Assembly (NCBI GenBank): GCA_913065005.1
Contig: CAJYAJ010000009.1
Location: 1-44,786 of the forward strand
Length of the DNA stretch: 44,786 nt
Reading direction: 5' to 3'
From: an uncultured Verrucomicrobiota bacterium
GTDB taxonomy: Bacteria; Verrucomicrobiota; Kiritimatiellia; Kiritimatiellales; Pontiellaceae
In this document: positions 42,055 through 44,786 of the stretch, in pieces
How positions within the stretch are numbered: the first letter of the stretch is position 1
Layout: every line of letters starts with the position of its first letter
Position numbers and translations under genes: made by a program
The notes under the pieces: generated by a model
The model's input: the letters and a program-made list of their open reading frames with translations, nothing else
Database searches by the model: none
Told to the model about the DNA's origin: nothing

Positions 42055-43364
42055 TGAGTGGTGTGGTGGTCTATCCGGGTGTGTTGTCGGGGCGTGTGGC
42101 GTTGCCGGGCGATAAGAGTGTTTCGCAGCGGGTGGCGATGTTGGCTTCGTTGGCGTGTGGGACGTCGGAGGTGACGGGCTATTTGGATGGGGAAGATGCG
42201 CAGAGTACGTTGGCGGCGATGGTGGCGTTGGGGGCGTTGGTGGAGCGGAAGCCGGATGGGGTGATTTGTATTACGGGGGTTGGGGGTGCGTTGCGTGTGC
42301 CTTCGGAGCCGTTGGATTTGGGGAATTCGGGGACGGGTACGCGGTTGTTGGCGGGGTTGCTGGCGGGTGCGGGTGTGCGGGCGACGGTGGTGGGTGATGC
42401 GTCGTTATCGCGGCGTCCGATGGGGCGAATTGAGAAGCCGTTGGCGCTGATGGGTGCGGATCTGCAGTTGACGGGGGAGCGGGGTACGTTGCCGATGGTG
42501 ATTGCGGGGGGGGATTTGAAGGGGATTAGGTATGAGATGCCGATGGCGTCGGCGCAGGTGAAGTCGTGTGTGTTGTTGGCGGGGTTGTTTGCGGAGGGGG
42601 AGACGACGGTGGTGGAGCCGCGTCCGACGCGAGATCATACGGAGAAGTTATTTGAGATGTTTGGTATTCCGGTGCGGGTTGAGGGTCGGTGCGTTTCGGT
42701 GATGGGGTGTGGTGCGGCGGGTCCGGTGTTTGCGGGTCGGGCGGTGCGGGTGCCGGGTGATTTTTCTTCGGCGGCGTTTTGGTTGGTGGCGGCGGCGGCG
42801 CGTGAGGGGGCTGTGATTGAGATGGAGGGCGTGGGGTTGAATCCGCGTCGGACGGCGTTGCTGGATGTGTTGAAGCGGATGGGTGCGGATGTGGATGTGG
42901 TGCCGGAGGTGGTGATGGGTGATCCGGTGGGTCGGTTGCGGGTACGGGGTGCGGTGCTGCGGGGTACGGTGATTGAGGGGGATGAAATTCCTAATTTAAT
43001 TGATGAGTTGCCGATTTTGGCGGTGGCGGGTGCGTTGGCGATGGGTGAGACGGTGATTCGGGATGCGGCGGAGTTGCGGGTGAAGGAGAGCGACCGGATT
43101 GCGGAGATGGTGAAGCATTTGCGTTCGTTTGGGGTTTCGGTGGATGAGTTTGAGGATGGGATGCGGGTGCAGGGGGGGGCGGTGTTAAAGACGCCTGCGG
43201 GGCCGTTGCTGAGTGAGGGGGATCATCGGATTGCGATGTCGATGGCGATTTTGAATACGTTTGCGGATGGGGCGTTGAGGTTGGATGAGGTGGGGTGTGT
43301 GGATACATCGTATCCGTCGTTTTGGAAGGATTTGGTTTCGTTGGGGGGGCGGGTCGATCGATGA
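42051..43364 (+). CDS. aroA: 3-phosphoshikimate 1-carboxyvinyltransferase (EPSP synthase)
   Basis: Sixth shikimate-pathway enzyme, 437 residues. It has LPGDKSVSQR (N-terminal substrate motif), NSGTGTRLLAG, KESDRIAEM (Lys and Glu of the active site) and GDHRIAMSMAIL. The NSGTGTRL phrase has Gly-Thr-Gly where class I enzymes have Gly-Thr-Ala (NAGTAMRPL), so it may belong to the glyphosate-tolerant class II, though this is not proven. It contains two in-frame G8 tracts (42506-42513 and 43172-43179). Overlaps of 4 nt tie it to tyrA and cmk. Confidence 0.95.
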   Translation: MMSGVVVYPGVLSGRVALPGDKSVSQRVAMLASLACGTSEVTGYLDGEDAQSTLAAMVALGALVERKPDGVICITGVGGALRVPSEPLDLGNSGTGTRLLAGLLAGAGVRATVVGDASLSRRPMGRIEKPLALMGADLQLTGERGTLPMVIAGGDLKGIRYEMPMASAQVKSCVLLAGLFAEGETTVVEPRPTRDHTEKLFEMFGIPVRVEGRCVSVMGCGAAGPVFAGRAVRVPGDFSSAAFWLVAAAAREGAVIEMEGVGLNPRRTALLDVLKRMGADVDVVPEVVMGDPVGRLRVRGAVLRGTVIEGDEIPNLIDELPILAVAGALAMGETVIRDAAELRVKESDRIAEMVKHLRSFGVSVDEFEDGMRVQGGAVLKTPAGPLLSEGDHRIAMSMAILNTFADGALRLDEVGCVDTSYPSFWKDLVSLGGRVDR

Positions 43365-44032
43365 GGGAGTTGGGCACGTTGATTGCAATTGATGGACCGT
43401 CGGCATCGGGGAAGTCTTCGGTGGCGCGGGGTGTGGCGCAGGAGTTAGGTTTCATTTATGTGGATTCGGGGGCGCTTTATCGGGGGGTGACGTGGCTGGC
43501 GTTGGAGTCGGGCTTGGATGGTTCGGATGAGGCGGCGGTGATGCAGGTGGTGGATGCGGTGGCGTGGCGTTTTTTTGTGGAAGCGGGGGCGGTTGTGTTT
43601 TCGATTGATGAGGTGCGTCCGGGGGAGGCGTTGCGGGGGAAGGCGGTGCGGGAGGCGGTTTCGCGTTTTGCGGCGTTGCCGCGGGTGCGGTCGTTTGTGG
43701 TGAGTCGGTTGCGGTCGCATGCGCAGTTGGGTTCGTTGGTGATTGAGGGGCGTGATATTGGGAGTGCTGTTTTTCCGGATACGCCGTTGAAGTTTTATTT
43801 GGATGCGGATGAGCGGGAGCGGGCGATGCGGCGGCATCGGGAGTTGATGGCGGCGGGGGAGTCGGAGAAGGCGGAGGAAGTGTTGTTGAGTTTGAAACGG
43901 CGGGATAAGATGGATGCGGCGCGGGTGCATGATCCGTTGCGGGTTCCGGTGGGGGCGGTGCGGATTGATAGTACGTCATTGAATTTGAAAGAGGTGATCG
44001 AGGTCGTGATTAATCGGGTGTTGGAGTGCTGA
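43361..44032 (+). CDS. cmk: Cytidylate kinase
   Basis: Phosphorylates CMP and dCMP. From ATG 43361 it has 223 residues: IAIDGPSASGKSSVARGVA (P-loop), VDSGALYRGVTWLA, VIEGRDIGSAVFPD and a C-terminal helical region with IDSTSLNLKEV. The frame is open to 43295 inside aroA but the ATG that overlaps the aroA stop is preferred. The order aroA-cmk, often followed by rpsA, is common in bacteria; here plsC follows. Confidence 0.95.
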   Translation: MRELGTLIAIDGPSASGKSSVARGVAQELGFIYVDSGALYRGVTWLALESGLDGSDEAAVMQVVDAVAWRFFVEAGAVVFSIDEVRPGEALRGKAVREAVSRFAALPRVRSFVVSRLRSHAQLGSLVIEGRDIGSAVFPDTPLKFYLDADERERAMRRHRELMAAGESEKAEEVLLSLKRRDKMDAARVHDPLRVPVGAVRIDSTSLNLKEVIEVVINRVLEC

Positions 44033-44037
44033 ATGAG

Positions 44038-44691
44038 ATGATTGATCCGGTCAACCATGAGGTGATGGCAGATATGCGGATTTATCAGGCGTCGACGCGC
44101 GTGTTTAAGTTGGGCTTGTTGCTGTGGAATCGTATTCAGATTTCGGGGGCGGAGCATATTCCGGAGCGGGGGGGCGTGATGATTGCGTCGAACCATGTGA
44201 GCTATTTGGACCCGGCGATTGTGGGAGTGGGGTATCGGGGGCGTCCGGTGCATTTTATGGCGCGGGATACGTTATGGAAACCGGGATTTGGTAATTGGTG
44301 GATGGATCATGTGGGGTGTATTCCGGTGGCGCGGGGTACGGGCGATATCCGGGCGATGAAGCTGACGATTAAGGCGTTGCGGGAGGGGAAGGTGGTTTCG
44401 ATGTTTCCGGAGGGAACGCGGAGTCCGGATGGTTCGTTGCGGTCGGCGAAGAGTGGTGTGGGCATGATTGTGGAAAAATCGGCGTGTGCGGTGGTGCCGG
44501 CGTATATTCGGGGTAGTTATAAGGCGTTTCCGAAGGGGGCTACGTGGATTAAACCGACGACGGTTTCGATCGATTTTGGGCGGCCTATTTTGCCGGAGGA
44601 TTTTCAGGCGTTGGGTCAGGGGCGTGAGGCGTATGAGGCGCATGCGGCGTTGATTATGGAGCGGATTGCTGGGGTGCGTGAGGGGGATTGA
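44038..44691 (+). CDS. plsC: 1-acyl-sn-glycerol-3-phosphate acyltransferase
   Basis: Membrane-associated acyltransferase that makes phosphatidic acid. It has 217 residues from ATG 44038, 6 nt after the cmk stop; an in-frame GTG at 44026 is the alternative. The catalytic motif is NHVSYLDP (N-H-x4-D), followed by MFPEGTRSPDG and VPAYIRGSYKAFP. It lacks a clear multi-pass membrane region, like other short PlsC enzymes. It follows the aroA-cmk pair and shares their G-rich codon use. Confidence 0.9.
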   Translation: MIDPVNHEVMADMRIYQASTRVFKLGLLLWNRIQISGAEHIPERGGVMIASNHVSYLDPAIVGVGYRGRPVHFMARDTLWKPGFGNWWMDHVGCIPVARGTGDIRAMKLTIKALREGKVVSMFPEGTRSPDGSLRSAKSGVGMIVEKSACAVVPAYIRGSYKAFPKGATWIKPTTVSIDFGRPILPEDFQALGQGREAYEAHAALIMERIAGVREGD

Positions 44692-44759
44692 GTTTGGGTT
44701 TTTCGTGCGTTTGAATTGTTTGGGCGTTAGATTGAGCAACTAATTTTTGGAGTAAGTGC

Positions 44760-44786
44760 ATGGGTAAGAAGCAAAGAACGCCGATT
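44760..44786 (+). CDS. Start of a gene cut by the window end
   Basis: ATG at 44760 has a GGAG ribosome site and opens MGKKQRTPI before the window ends. The cmk-plsC context makes a ribosomal or nucleic-acid-binding gene such as rpsA possible, but nine residues do not allow a call. Confidence 0.45.

Noticed and set aside
43452-43979. Long minus-strand ORFs over cmk and aroA (Pro-, His- and Arg-rich)
   Set aside because: They mirror the G-rich plus-strand codons of real genes; their composition is low-complexity and they have no family motifs.
1-44786. Insertion sequences, prophage, CRISPR arrays and integron elements
   Set aside because: No transposase, integrase, phage structural gene, regular spacer array or terminal inverted repeats were seen; the RHS-like stub is the only accessory-looking item.

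Overview
This window is a gene-dense bacterial chromosome segment, about 50% GC by eye. It encodes a Gram-negative-type cell. MurE carries the DNPR motif of meso-diaminopimelate ligases, two exported beta-barrel proteins and a LysM protein are present, and menaquinone is made by the futalosine route. Gene content and order fit a member of the PVC group (Verrucomicrobiota/Kiritimatiellota-like). That placement is inference: there is no rRNA gene, and I could not search databases.

Layout. (1) 0.1-12.3 kb, plus strand: a rearranged division and cell wall cluster, ddl-mraZ-small ORF-rsmH-ftsL-ftsI-murE-murF-mraY-murD-LysM-ftsW. murG, murC, murB and ftsQAZ are not here. (2) 12.3-18 kb: RNA modification and repair genes (RlmI-like and RlmD-type methyltransferases, RluA-type pseudouridine synthase, TrmJ-type methyltransferase, DEDDy exonuclease, endonuclease IV) around thioredoxin. 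(3) 18-23.7 kb: aceE-aceF, a DEDDh exonuclease and DAHP synthase. (4) 23.8-28.1 kb, minus strand: pyrC, a radical SAM/MnmC-like methyltransferase fusion, and two paralogous outer-membrane beta-barrel genes, one frameshifted. (5) 28.3-30.8 kb: a MqnE-MqnC fusion interrupted at a G8 tract, then a DUF2237 gene. (6) 30.8-36.5 kb, minus strand: focA-fhs (formate uptake and activation) and galK-galE-exported esterase. (7) 36.7-39.5 kb: dnaX-ybaB-recR and tRNA-Asn. (8) 39.6-41 kb, minus strand: superoxide dismutase and an RHS-like fragment. (9) 41.2 kb to the end: tyrA-aroA-cmk-plsC and the first codons of another gene, in extremely G-rich coding sequence.

Genes are tightly packed. Same-strand neighbours often overlap by 4 nt (ATGA), and three convergent pairs share exactly a 4-nt stop-codon overlap. 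Perfect hairpin terminators separate several units.

The best leads are: the radical SAM-MnmC fusion, a candidate one-polypeptide route to methylaminomethyl-uridine in tRNA; the MqnE-MqnC fusion with its homopolymer frameshift; an A10 slippery tract in dnaX with immediate stops in both other frames, suggesting gamma/tau production; recR with no AUG, GUG or UUG start; an intrinsic terminator inside the division cluster; and strand-polarised G-rich patches. I see no mobile element, CRISPR array or prophage.
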